This document shows positions 17,264 through 25,687 of a DNA stretch of 44,052 nt, one piece after another. The translations under genes were made by a program, and so were the position numbers. Numbering within the stretch: the first letter of the stretch is position 1; each line of letters begins with the position of its first letter. Under the pieces are notes generated by a model. That model was not told where the DNA came from and searched no databases. It saw only the letters and a program-made list of their open reading frames with translations. The DNA is from Anaerolineaceae bacterium UBA5211 (GTDB taxonomy: Bacteria > Chloroflexota > Anaerolineae > Anaerolineales > Anaerolineaceae): positions 1 to 44,052 of the forward strand of contig DHVJ01000043.1 of the NCBI GenBank assembly GCA_002412595.1, read 5' to 3'.

Positions 17264-18124
17264 TCAGCTCTTTTGATAGACAAAAATCGGGAATCGCTCC
17301 CCGGTGGATTCGAAACCCATCTTCCGATATAGGCCCAGGGATACCTGGTTGTCGTGCTGGGTATTGACGGTGATTTCATGAATCCAGGGCCGTGAATAAT
17401 GGCGCAGCATGTTTTGAACCAAAGCCTGGCCGATGTGCTGCCCCTGAAATTTTGGCTGAACAGCCAGACGGGCCAGGTGAGCGATGGATTTATGCGATGT
17501 GCTAATTTGGAAACCCACAATTTCATCTTCGATAACGGCCACAGTCGTGTAGGAGGACTGCTCAAATGCGCGGCGGATTACATCTTGTGATTGTTTCCAA
17601 ATATAGAGAAAACAATCCTGGTCAATCTCTGTGACGGCTTTAATATCATTGTATGTCATGGGGCGGATGGACAATTCCTCCGGCCATTTCTTATCCAGTT
17701 TACTTAAATTGTTTTGCGCCCATCTCAGCTGAACCACTTCCTGTTGCACGTTCCAATGGTTTTCACTGAGTATATTTTCCATCCAGTCAAAGTAGGCAAT
17801 GGAGGCCAATGTAACTGGTTGAGGCTGGTTTGGCAATTGTTGCGTGAGTTGAGTGAAGAGCAGATCCCATTGTTTTTCAATCTGGGAGAAATGTGTGGCG
17901 CCGAAAATGCGAACCCAGTAAACCTCATCCGGCTCGGCAGTGCAAATTAACAGCCCGGAAATCTTCCCGTTTTGGAGGGAAAGCAAAAAGTTCCGGTTAC
18001 CGAGCCAATCAAAAGGAGAACGCCAATCGAGGTGGCGATGGATAGCCCCAGCGTGATCCATAAAAATTTGGATAGCATCCTGGTCCTCTTTCTGGGCAGT
18101 ACGCACGATGGATTTACTTTCCAA
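17264..18124 (-). CDS. Tandem GNAT N-acetyltransferase
   Basis: 286 residues. The C-terminal half (about 145-286) is a clear GNAT domain that moves an acetyl group from acetyl-CoA to an amine. The acetyl-CoA loop is LAVQPKFQGQHIGQALVQNM, followed by VNTQHDNQVSLGLYRKMGF. The N-terminal half (about 5-140) looks like a second, diverged GNAT fold lacking that loop, probably structural. The substrate is unknown; RimI-like protein acetylation or small-molecule modification are both possible. Last gene of the leftward cluster that begins with the sugar kinase; 28 bp separate it from the HTH gene. Confidence 0.85.
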   Translation of the reverse strand: MESKSIVRTAQKEDQDAIQIFMDHAGAIHRHLDWRSPFDWLGNRNFLLSLQNGKISGLLICTAEPDEVYWVRIFGATHFSQIEKQWDLLFTQLTQQLPNQPQPVTLASIAYFDWMENILSENHWNVQQEVVQLRWAQNNLSKLDKKWPEELSIRPMTYNDIKAVTEIDQDCFLYIWKQSQDVIRRAFEQSSYTTVAVIEDEIVGFQISTSHKSIAHLARLAVQPKFQGQHIGQALVQNMLRHYSRPWIHEITVNTQHDNQVSLGLYRKMGFESTGERFPIFVYQKS

Positions 18125-18152
18125 GCAGCACCTGTTTAGTAACCGTGTTTGT

Positions 18153-18848
18153 TTATTCGTTGAACGTGTTAAGGATAGTCTGGATAGACCCGGCTAACTG
18201 CTCAAAATTTTCCTGGCCGATTGCCTGCAGCCGCTTAATCAGCGCGAGATAAGGCTGGTTAGCTGGATTCAGGGCATAGGCTTGTGTTTCCTCGGGTAAC
18301 TCGGAAAATGACTGCATTTTAACCAAAGTGGTTTGCCAGGCGCCGATAGGACTCTCGCGATCAATTAAATTTTCAAATTCTAATCCCAGAGCTTCCGACA
18401 GGGCAGTTAATTCATTTAAAGGAATGGGTTGTTCACCACGTTCGTATTTTTTTATGCGCGATGCGGGAATTGCGGTTTGTTTTGCCAGTTCTTTGTAGGA
18501 GATGCTCTGATTTTCGCGAGCCAATTGCAAACGGGTGGCAATAATGCGCAGACGAATATCCAGCAATTGTTTCAGTTGGTCGGCATTGGGTTGGTGAATG
18601 TATTTGGGTAAAGATTGTGGTTCCAATAGAGCAGGCAGCGGAATATTGTAGATATATGCCAATGATTCCAGTTCAGGCAGGGATGGGAGATATCTCCCAC
18701 TTTCGTAGCTGCGTAAACGGCTGGCGCTGATTCCCAGTAATTGACTACATTCAGTTGTAGATTTTCCGCTGGCTTCCCGTGCGATTTTCAGCCCTTCTGC
18801 CAGCGCTTCACTTGAGAATGATAACTTACTACCTGTTTGATCGTTCAT
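18153..18848 (-). CDS. Regulator with two Cro/C1-type HTH domains
   Basis: 231 residues with two helix-turn-helix domains in tandem: residues 15-75 (LKIAREASGKSTTECSQLLG, then SRLRSYESGRYLPSLPELE) and residues 100-160 (RLQLARENQSISYKELAKQT, then SRIKKYERGEQPIPLNELT). The remaining 70 residues form a helical tail. Two XRE domains in one chain could bind both half-sites of an operator without dimerising. There is no sensor domain, so the effector is unknown. AAGGA precedes the ATG. It sits directly downstream of the amidohydrolase. Confidence 0.85.
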   Translation of the reverse strand: MNDQTGSKLSFSSEALAEGLKIAREASGKSTTECSQLLGISASRLRSYESGRYLPSLPELESLAYIYNIPLPALLEPQSLPKYIHQPNADQLKQLLDIRLRIIATRLQLARENQSISYKELAKQTAIPASRIKKYERGEQPIPLNELTALSEALGLEFENLIDRESPIGAWQTTLVKMQSFSELPEETQAYALNPANQPYLALIKRLQAIGQENFEQLAGSIQTILNTFNE

Positions 18849-18894
18849 TCCTTACCACCATTGGGTTTATTTTCCATTATAGCATTCGGCTTGT

Positions 18895-20481
18895 TCAGGT
18901 TCGTGTAAATACCCATTCACCATCAACCATCGTTGCCTGCGGCAGTATCTTAGCAAAATTCTCAGCCGGTGTGGCGAATGGATCTGTCGTGAAGCTTACC
19001 AGGTCTGCAATGGCGCCTCTCTGGATTAGCCCTAATTGATCTGCCTGGCCGGCGGCTGCCTGGGGTTGGGTGATATAGGCGGCCAGCGCATCCGCGATCG
19101 GGAGACATTGCTGCGGATACCAACTATCCAGCTTCTCCTGTGGATTGAGCGGTTTACGAGTGGCAGCTGCGAAAATACCCCAGTAGGGATTGGGGGATTC
19201 AACAGGAGCATCTGACCCAAAAATCAATTGGGAACCGCCGGCTGCCACAGATTGCCATGCGTAAGCATATTGGCTGCGTTCGCCCCAATAGCGATCGGCC
19301 ATATGCCGGTCGGAGATGGCATGAATGGGCTGCATGGAGGCGGTGATGCCATGGGCTGCCAGGCGGGGAATATCCTGCGGATCAATCAATTGGACGTGCT
19401 CAATACGGGCAGGCAGTGCTGCTTCTTTTAACAGTCCCATTTCATCCAACTGCGCGTAGCCATTGATGATCTCGTGATTAGCGCGGTCGCCAATGGCGTG
19501 TACAGCCAGGCTGATACCGTGCGGAAGGGCTTTCCGCCCAACCTTAACAATATCCTCGCCTTCGATGAAAAGCATACCGGTGGAGGTTGAACCTTGATAG
19601 GGTGCCAGCATAGCTGCAGTTTGCGGGCCCAGGGCGCCGTCCGCAAACAGCTTCAACCAGCCGATGCGCAGATGGCTGCTGCCCTGACCGCTTTTCAATC
19701 CAGCCGCAATGGCCTCGTCCAAATTAGGCAGGGGAATACCTTTTATCACGCGTAAGGTTAACTGGCGGCTGTTTTGCATGGCTGCCAGGGCTGTGTAAGC
19801 GTCCCAGGGGTCAAAGTCATGTACAGAGGTGATGCCGTAAGCCAGCAGGCTCTGTTGTGCCTGAGATAAGGCTTCTATGCGGGTAGGCTGGTCCGGATGG
19901 GGAATGACTGATTCAACCACACGCATGGCGCTTTCCAGCAGGATACCGGTCAATTGGCCATTCTGATCGCGCTGGAAAACACCGCCCTGCGGGTCGGGTG
20001 AATCCTGGTGGATACCAGCCAATTGCAGCGCGGCGGAGTTAGCCCAGCCGCTGTGCAGTGATTTATGCGTTAAATAGACGGGATGTTCCGGACTGAATGC
20101 ATCCAGCATGGCTTTATCGCCGCTGCTTTCCGGCCAGATATTGTGATTCCAGCCGTGGCCCAAGACCCATTGACCGGATTGCGTTTGGCTGACACGTTCA
20201 CGCACCCGCTGCAGGCATTCCGCGCGGGTGATTGTCTCACAATTGACGCGCATCAAACTGAAGCCGTATTCCAGCAGGTGGATATGGGCATCGGTCAGTG
20301 CCGGCAAGATTACCTGGCCGCCTAAATCTTCAATGATTGTGCTGCTATCTGATAACGCGGCGATATCTGCACGGCTGCCAGCAGCCAGAATGCGGCCGTC
20401 CTGAATAGCCAGTGCTTCAACTATAGGCTGCCGCGGGTTAAATGTATATACTTTGCAATTGGTCAGAATTCTGGTGTTCAT
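18895..20481 (-). CDS. Amidohydrolase (YtcJ / amidohydrolase-3 family)
   Basis: 528 residues, metal-dependent hydrolase of the YtcJ/NfdA type. Features in order: a beta-sandwich start (ILTNCKVYTFNP), the first metal site as DAHIHLLEYG (about 63-72), HGWNHNIW (about 109), VHDFDPW (about 218), WLKLFADGALG (about 277), AVHAIGDRAN (about 333), HVQLI (about 368) and the catalytic Asp region IFGSDAPVESPNPY (about 428). The first HxH motif reads HIH, as required for a binuclear or mononuclear zinc site. Physiological substrates of this family are mostly unknown (N-substituted formamides or amino-acid amides). It starts 4 bp after the parB stop, so it is translated from the par transcript. Confidence 0.88.
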   Translation of the reverse strand: MNTRILTNCKVYTFNPRQPIVEALAIQDGRILAAGSRADIAALSDSSTIIEDLGGQVILPALTDAHIHLLEYGFSLMRVNCETITRAECLQRVRERVSQTQSGQWVLGHGWNHNIWPESSGDKAMLDAFSPEHPVYLTHKSLHSGWANSAALQLAGIHQDSPDPQGGVFQRDQNGQLTGILLESAMRVVESVIPHPDQPTRIEALSQAQQSLLAYGITSVHDFDPWDAYTALAAMQNSRQLTLRVIKGIPLPNLDEAIAAGLKSGQGSSHLRIGWLKLFADGALGPQTAAMLAPYQGSTSTGMLFIEGEDIVKVGRKALPHGISLAVHAIGDRANHEIINGYAQLDEMGLLKEAALPARIEHVQLIDPQDIPRLAAHGITASMQPIHAISDRHMADRYWGERSQYAYAWQSVAAGGSQLIFGSDAPVESPNPYWGIFAAATRKPLNPQEKLDSWYPQQCLPIADALAAYITQPQAAAGQADQLGLIQRGAIADLVSFTTDPFATPAENFAKILPQATMVDGEWVFTRT

Positions 20482-20485
20482 GGGA

Positions 20486-21337
20486 TTAATGATTAAAGCG
20501 CTGGACGAGTGCTTCCAGCTCTTCGTCGGAATAGTAGTGGATCACCAGCGTGCCGCCCTTTTTTCCGTGGTTCAGGGTTACTTTGGTGCCCAGGATGGAA
20601 CGCAGGTTGTTCTCAATTTCTTTCACCGCAGAGTCTTTGGGTAGTTTGGTGTGCTCAACCGCGGGTTTTTCTCCGGCTAACTTTCGCACCAACTCTTCAG
20701 TTTGGCGCACGTTAAGTTCATGGCTGAGGATGGTTTGTAAAGCAGCCAGCTGTGCTTTATCGGAAGATAAACTGAGCAATGCCCGCCCGTGACCTTCGCT
20801 GATCTTCCCGTTGCTGATAGCCCGGCGTGCCGCTTCGGGCAGTTTCAACAGGCGAATAGTGTTGGTAACGGCTGTGCGACTTTTACCGACCCTTTCCGCG
20901 ATTTGATCGTGTGACAGATTGAATTCATCGTTGAGCTGTTGGTAGGCTTCAGCTGATTCCAGCGGAGTCAGGTTTTCGCGTTGAATATTTTCTATCAGGG
21001 CTAATTCCAGGCGTTCCTGGTCGCTGACCTGGCGCACGATAGCCGGAACAGATTCCAACCCGGCCAGCTTGGCCGCCCGCAGGCGCCGTTCTCCGGCAAT
21101 GAGGATGAATTCCTCCTGATCGGGTTCTTTGGTCAGGATCAGCGGTTGGATAATGCCGTGCTCACGAATGGAGTTGGACAATTCTTCCAGTTTACTGAGA
21201 TCCATTTCCAAACGGGGCTGTGAGGGATTGGGTTTGATTAAACCGATGGGAATTTGCTGCGCACCGGCAGCCGGTTCCGCGCTAACTTCAACCGGAATCA
21301 GTGCATCTAATCCTTTTCCAAGTCCTCTTCGTGCCAT
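20486..21337 (-). CDS. parB: Chromosome partitioning protein ParB
   Basis: 283 residues. ParB binds parS sites and spreads along DNA as a CTP-gated clamp, recruiting SMC and ParA. It begins with the ParA-stimulating peptide MARRGLGKGLDALIP. The CTP-binding domain follows with PSQPR (38-42) and AGERRLRAAK (about 82-91), then ENIQRENLTPLE (about 117), an HTH domain with LSHDQIAERVGKSRTAVTN, and a C-terminal dimerisation end. All key residues look intact. It lies 1 nt after the parA stop. I see no full parS site in the window. Confidence 0.95.
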   Translation of the reverse strand: MARRGLGKGLDALIPVEVSAEPAAGAQQIPIGLIKPNPSQPRLEMDLSKLEELSNSIREHGIIQPLILTKEPDQEEFILIAGERRLRAAKLAGLESVPAIVRQVSDQERLELALIENIQRENLTPLESAEAYQQLNDEFNLSHDQIAERVGKSRTAVTNTIRLLKLPEAARRAISNGKISEGHGRALLSLSSDKAQLAALQTILSHELNVRQTEELVRKLAGEKPAVEHTKLPKDSAVKEIENNLRSILGTKVTLNHGKKGGTLVIHYYSDEELEALVQRFNH

Positions 21338-21338
21338 A

Positions 21339-22139
21339 TCAATCCACCTTTGTATTTAAGTTCGGAATATTCACACCATCCTGTTTCAGGATTTCACGGG
21401 TTAATTCCATGTATGCTTTGGCTGCGCCCGAGCTGGGGGCATACAACGCGATCGGCAGTCCATAGGAGGGTGCTTCTGCCAGGCGTATGCTGCGTGGAAT
21501 GATAGTTTGGAAAACCTGGGTGGGAAAGTATTTCTTGATTTCGCTGACTACATCCGCGGCCAGGCGCGTGCGGCCGTCATACATGGTCATAATCACACCG
21601 CGCACATCCAACTGCGGGTAAAGCGAACCCTGGACGCGTTTGATGGTTTGGGTCAACTGTCCAATTCCTTCCAGGGCTAAATATTCGCACTGTACCGGAA
21701 TGATGACGCCATTGGTAGCTGCCATCAGGCCATTAATGGTGATAATGCTGAGTGAGGGCGGGCAATCGATCAATATGTAGTTGTATCGGTCGAGAATTGG
21801 CACCAGAGCTTCACGTACGCGAAATTCGCGGCGCGGCAAATCCAACAGCTCCACTTCAGCACCGGCCAGAGACGGCGAAGAGGGCAAGATGGAAATTTTC
21901 AGGCGAGGATTATGTAAAATGGATGGCGCGATAGGTGTGGAACCGATCACGACTTCATAGGTGCCATTTTTAACGGTTAATTTATCAATCCCCAGGCTGG
22001 AAGTTGCATTAGCCTGCGGATCAAGGTCAACGATGAGCACTTTTTGGCCAAAATAGCCCAAGTATGCGCCCAAATTAATGGCAGAGGTGGTCTTCCCGAC
22101 ACCTCCTTTTTGATTAACAAGCGTATAGATTTTCGCCAT
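21339..22139 (-). CDS. parA: Chromosome partitioning ATPase ParA/Soj
   Basis: 266 residues. Deviant Walker A ATPase that forms DNA-bound dimers and drives ParB/origin segregation. Walker A is KGGVGKTT (11-18) with the signature lysine at 11, Walker A' is VDLDPQANAT (about 38-47), and Walker B is ILIDCPPSLS (about 121-130). Size and motifs fit chromosomal Soj rather than the longer plasmid ParA with an N-terminal HTH. Its ATG is 5 bp from the stop of the PfkB-type kinase gene, so the pair is probably expressed with it. Confidence 0.95.
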   Translation of the reverse strand: MAKIYTLVNQKGGVGKTTSAINLGAYLGYFGQKVLIVDLDPQANATSSLGIDKLTVKNGTYEVVIGSTPIAPSILHNPRLKISILPSSPSLAGAEVELLDLPRREFRVREALVPILDRYNYILIDCPPSLSIITINGLMAATNGVIIPVQCEYLALEGIGQLTQTIKRVQGSLYPQLDVRGVIMTMYDGRTRLAADVVSEIKKYFPTQVFQTIIPRSIRLAEAPSYGLPIALYAPSSGAAKAYMELTREILKQDGVNIPNLNTKVD

Positions 22140-22144
22140 GTCCC

Positions 22145-23002
22145 TTATGTTCCTTTGAGAACTTCGATTGATGCATCCCGGATTTCTTCCGGAGTTGGTA
22201 TTCCCGCCAATCCGATCCGAGTTACAGACTGTGATGCTAATTCTACTGCTTGTTCAGCGGCCGTCCAAGCGTCGCGAGTGGCACGCATCCTGGCAAAAAA
22301 CACGGCCGCGAAGATGTCGCCGGCACCGGTGGGATCGACCACATCAACTTTGGGCGCAGAAACGTGGCGGATGTCCCCGTTCCAATAGACGCGCGCGCCG
22401 TTGAAACCTTCGGTGACCACCAATACCCGGGTCTTATGAGCATACTCGTCAATCAGGTCTTCATCACCCTGAACATCTTCAACACTGATAATCACCGCGT
22501 CAGCCCGTTCGAGTAATGCCTCCGGCGTTTGCCAGGGGCGATAATGTACGTGGCCGTCATTTCCCCAAATGCGCATCCAGCCCTGCGGTGTGAGACAAAT
22601 AAATGAAGAATCAGGCAGGTCCTTGATGATGATTGGGTTGACTTCGTTGGCTACCGGACCGAGATGAATGATGGCAGCGTTTTGATAGATTTCGGGAATA
22701 TCTTCAGCACCAATGATCGCGGCACAGTGATGCACAACCTGCTGACGGCCGTGATCAGTTTCGATATTCTCGAAAGTGGTCGCATGCTGACTGTATTTGC
22801 GAAAAGTTTTTATGGGGTCAAGCTCCGGCAGGCGCAGCCATTTCGGGCAGGAAGTCACCAAACCGGTACGCAGGCCAAGCGCATGGGCGGTCATGCTGGA
22901 ATAAGACGCGGTTCCACCCAACATTACCCCCCCCTTCACCAGATCTTGAGTGATGTGGCCGATTACAAGATAATCCAAGGGTTGTGTGTCGCTGATCTGC
23001 AT
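22145..23002 (-). CDS. PfkB-family carbohydrate/nucleoside kinase
   Basis: 285 residues, ribokinase fold. The C-terminal PfkB signature with the catalytic Asp is clear: VVDPTGAGDIFAAVFFA (about 235-250). The N-terminal glycine-rich sugar site appears as GGTASYSSMTAHALG (about 29-43), where many family members have GG...N.A. The chain is short for the family, and the substrate (sugar, nucleoside or aminoimidazole riboside) cannot be read from sequence. First gene of the kinase-parA-parB-amidohydrolase run. I see no metabolic genes nearby that would identify the sugar. Confidence 0.85.
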   Translation of the reverse strand: MQISDTQPLDYLVIGHITQDLVKGGVMLGGTASYSSMTAHALGLRTGLVTSCPKWLRLPELDPIKTFRKYSQHATTFENIETDHGRQQVVHHCAAIIGAEDIPEIYQNAAIIHLGPVANEVNPIIIKDLPDSSFICLTPQGWMRIWGNDGHVHYRPWQTPEALLERADAVIISVEDVQGDEDLIDEYAHKTRVLVVTEGFNGARVYWNGDIRHVSAPKVDVVDPTGAGDIFAAVFFARMRATRDAWTAAEQAVELASQSVTRIGLAGIPTPEEIRDASIEVLKGT

Positions 23003-23069
23003 GCGTAATAGTTTTTTTCCTTAAAAAAAGTTTGTAGCTGGAAAATTATAGCATTAAGTATAGATATCT

Positions 23070-24215
23070 TTATTCGCGGTATTTATTTTTGGGAAAGAAG
23101 CGTATGAGGATGCACAAGAAGCTGAAAAGTATGGCCGCAAAAACGAATTCAGTTTGAATGGATTCCCTCCCGGTCAGATTTCCAAACAGGTTAAAGAATA
23201 TGGGGGACATAAAGATGCCCAAACTGAATGATGAACTGTACATGGATAGTGCTGTAGTGGTTTGCTGGCCGGAAGTAAATTGGGTAATAGTTAATGAGAA
23301 GAAAGGGAATAGGACACCCAATCCTATCCCAACCAAAATTTCACTCAGGATCAAGCCTGTCAGACTGGGTGGAAACGCCAGCGCGCTAAAACCGATTGCG
23401 GTAAAAACCATGCCGATCATCAATAGCTGGCGGCTAAAGCGATTATATAATCTGGCAAATACCAAGCCTATCAGCGTGGAGACCAGGGTGGATATTGAAA
23501 CCAGAAAACCGGCAGTGGAAGTGGTGCCGATGGCTTCTTCCTTAATGAACATGCTCAAATTGGTCGGTAAAGTATAGAAGACCAGCATGACCAGGAAATT
23601 CATTAAGATAACCAGCCAAACTGTACGCGGCTGCGAAAAATACTCATTCTTTTGGCTGGTGTTAGTGGTCAAGGGCGTGATTGGGATAAAAAGTGCGGTG
23701 ACGATCAGAACAAAAAAACCGATCCCATATACCCAGAAGGCATAATGCCAATTGAACTCTGCCAGCCAGCCGGCCAATAACGGGATGAATATTCCAGAGA
23801 GGTTCGAGGAGGCGTTTGAGTAGCCGATCATCTGAGTACGTTCATCGCCTTCATAGAAGTAAGCGATCAGATCGGTAACCAGCGGCGAGATCATACCCGC
23901 TCCCATACCCAGCAGCGCCCTTCCGGCCAACAGCCACCCAAAAGTAGGAGCCAGACTGCAACCAATTCCGCTGAGTGTGTATAGTGTCAGCGCAAAAATC
24001 AGGATATTTTTCCTGGGGATGCGATAGCTTAACTTCGCTACAATCAAGCTGAAAATAATATTGGTCAGTGCTGGTATGGAGAGCGTAAGCTTGATCATTT
24101 CTGAACTCGTATCCGGAAAAGCGGCATTGAGCTGGCTTATCACAGGGATAACGGCCGAGTTCATCAGGATGGTTAATAACGCCAGACTTAAAATTGCAAA
24201 CTTTAAATGTTTCAA
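23070..24215 (-). CDS. Major facilitator superfamily transporter
   Basis: 381 residues with about 12 hydrophobic helices. The MFS motif A is degenerate between helices 2 and 3 (AKLSYRIPRKNIL), and a motif-C-like GRALLGMGAGMISPLV lies in the 90-110 region. The overall style is that of drug/proton antiporters. I chose TTG at 24215 because GAGG lies 9 bases upstream; an in-frame TTG at 24230 overlaps that ribosome site. The substrate is unknown. It diverges from radC, and 67 bp of A/T-rich DNA separate it from the downstream sugar kinase gene. Confidence 0.85.
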   Translation of the reverse strand: MKHLKFAILSLALLTILMNSAVIPVISQLNAAFPDTSSEMIKLTLSIPALTNIIFSLIVAKLSYRIPRKNILIFALTLYTLSGIGCSLAPTFGWLLAGRALLGMGAGMISPLVTDLIAYFYEGDERTQMIGYSNASSNLSGIFIPLLAGWLAEFNWHYAFWVYGIGFFVLIVTALFIPITPLTTNTSQKNEYFSQPRTVWLVILMNFLVMLVFYTLPTNLSMFIKEEAIGTTSTAGFLVSISTLVSTLIGLVFARLYNRFSRQLLMIGMVFTAIGFSALAFPPSLTGLILSEILVGIGLGVLFPFFSLTITQFTSGQQTTTALSMYSSSFSLGIFMSPIFFNLFGNLTGRESIQTEFVFAAILFSFLCILIRFFPKNKYRE

Positions 24216-24334
24216 TAAAAAAAACCTCAACGATAGGCTGAAGGGCTAAGTATAGCATGAAGCCAAACGCCAAGAAATGTTATGATTAGCAGGTATATTT
24301 AACACATTGCACTATTTGAAAGGGGAATGCCATC

Positions 24335-25063
24335 ATGGATGAGAACAATAAAAATATTGGCATACGGGATTATGCAGTCAACGACCGGCCGCGTGAAAGG
24401 CTGGAATTGCAGGGGGAAGCAGCACTGACCAATGCGGAATTGCTGGCGATCCTGCTGCGCGTGGGTGTAGAGGGGAAAAATGCAGTTGACCTGGGCCGGG
24501 AGCTTTTAGCTCAATTTGGCGGGCTGCGCGGGCTGCACGCAGCCAATTTTCAGGATTTATGTACGGTAAAGGGCATGGGAAAAGCCAAAGCTGCTCAGAT
24601 CAAAGCAGCTATTGAAATCGGTTATCGCTTGAGCCGTGAGGAAGATGCCCCGGCCGTTGTCCTGAGTAAACCGGCGGATGTGCATCAATTGATGGCGCAC
24701 CGCCTGGCAGAACAATTACAGGAAGAATTGTGGGTGTTAGCTTTGAACACGCGCAACCGCCTAATTTGGGAACAGCGTCTTTATATCGGGACACTAAACC
24801 ATTCCTCGGTACGGCTGGCTGAAGTTTTTGAAATTCCTCTGCGGCAGCGTGCATCGGCTATTATTCTGGTGCATAATCATCCCTCCGGCGACCCGCAGCC
24901 CAGCGACGAGGATGTTTATTTCACTGAAGAGCTGGTCAAGGCCGGCCGCATATTGGATATTGGTGTGTTGGACCATATTATTATTGCACGGGATGGTTAC
25001 TGCTCCATTAGGCAAATGGGGCGGGTGGTTTTTAATTCGCCTCAACCGCGCACATGGCGTTAA
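24335..25063 (+). CDS. radC: RadC-family JAB/MPN protein
   Basis: 242 residues. The N-terminal half holds helix-hairpin-helix DNA-binding motifs (LTNAELLAILLRVG; TVKGMGKAKAAQIKAA). The C-terminal half is a JAB/MPN metalloprotease-like domain with HNHPSGDPQPSDED (180-193), the complete JAMM zinc motif. The old role in recombinational repair is not supported experimentally, and the true function remains unclear. A ribosome site AAAGGGG at about 24319 precedes the ATG. TATGAT near 24280 may be its -10. Confidence 0.93.
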   Translation: MDENNKNIGIRDYAVNDRPRERLELQGEAALTNAELLAILLRVGVEGKNAVDLGRELLAQFGGLRGLHAANFQDLCTVKGMGKAKAAQIKAAIEIGYRLSREEDAPAVVLSKPADVHQLMAHRLAEQLQEELWVLALNTRNRLIWEQRLYIGTLNHSSVRLAEVFEIPLRQRASAIILVHNHPSGDPQPSDEDVYFTEELVKAGRILDIGVLDHIIIARDGYCSIRQMGRVVFNSPQPRTWR

Positions 25064-25089
25064 GCGATTCTTAACTAATCCTTTATAAG

Positions 25090-25116
25090 TTGCTAAAATT
25101 TCTTAAATATTATAAA
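25090..25116 (+). promoter_or_regulatory. Possible promoter of the lysine-rich gene
   Basis: TTGCTA at 25090-25095 and TATAAA at 25111-25116, with a short 15-bp spacer. The position, about 40 bp before the start at 25157, is right. Confidence 0.4.
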
Positions 25117-25156
25117 GTTATGTAGAGTCGTATTCATGGGCAGGAGGTGAGGAAAG

Positions 25157-25606
25157 ATGAATGATTGGAAAGACGATCTGGAGATTTACTTAAAAGAGCA
25201 GAAGAAAACTAAAAAGGAATTGAAAGAGAAAAAGGAGGAAATGCAGCAGTCTGTCAAGCTGTTTATGCAGGGGGAAGTTCTGGTTGCGTTCGATGAATTA
25301 AGAAAAGAATTTAAAAAACATAAACGCGATGTTGATATCGACAACAAAAAGGACTGGGCAGCTATCCTGATCAAAAAGAATAAGCATAAAGAATTTGTTT
25401 ATGAGATCAATATCAATATGGATGACGGTAAATTGCTGGCCAGCAAAAGCGTTTATCTGCCCAATGATAAAGGTAAATTGAAATTGGGCGTGGAAGGCAA
25501 GATTCACACGTCAGCCAACTCTATGCAAATTGCACGTATTACCAAGGATGATATTATCGGAGATTTTTTAGAGGCTTATAAAAGCGCTACGCGTATCAAA
25601 CCCTGA
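25157..25606 (+). CDS. Lysine-rich hypothetical protein
   Basis: 149 residues, family not recognised. The first 60 residues are charged and likely coiled-coil (YLKEQKKTKKELKEKKEEM), rich in Lys and Glu. The rest (about 65-149) alternates beta-like strands (WAAILIKKNKHKEFVYEINI; LLASKSVYLP; LKLGVEGKI) and ends in a short helix. No signal peptide or transmembrane helix is present. A very strong ribosome site (AGGAGGTGA) lies 6-7 bases before the ATG, and the codon pattern looks genuine. It sits alone between radC and the glnA leader. It could be a small nucleic-acid- or ribosome-associated protein, but that is only a guess from composition. Confidence 0.7.
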   Translation: MNDWKDDLEIYLKEQKKTKKELKEKKEEMQQSVKLFMQGEVLVAFDELRKEFKKHKRDVDIDNKKDWAAILIKKNKHKEFVYEININMDDGKLLASKSVYLPNDKGKLKLGVEGKIHTSANSMQIARITKDDIIGDFLEAYKSATRIKP

Positions 25607-25613
25607 TAGAAAT

Positions 25614-25687
25614 TTTAACAATTGTTAATATTACCCTTGACATAGTATGCTTTGAAGTGGTAAAAATACGCCCATGTTTAACAATTG
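25614..25687. promoter_or_regulatory. Pair of TTTAACAATTG operator-like repeats flanking the glnA leader promoter
   Basis: The 11-mer TTTAACAATTG occurs at 25614-25624 and again at 25677-25687, 63 bp apart, on either side of the TTGACA promoter. The first copy lies within a perfect 14-bp palindrome, TTAACAATTGTTAA (25615-25628). The second copy has only a partial right arm. The likely role is a binding site for a dimeric regulator, perhaps of nitrogen metabolism given glnA. The sequence does not match the GlnR/TnrA or NtcA consensus. Confidence 0.5.
25637..25666 (+). promoter_or_regulatory. glnA leader promoter
   Basis: Perfect TTGACA at 25637-25642, an 18-bp spacer, and TAAAAA (then T) at 25661-25666. 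The predicted transcription start is near 25673, giving a leader of about 354 nt before glnA. Confidence 0.65.
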
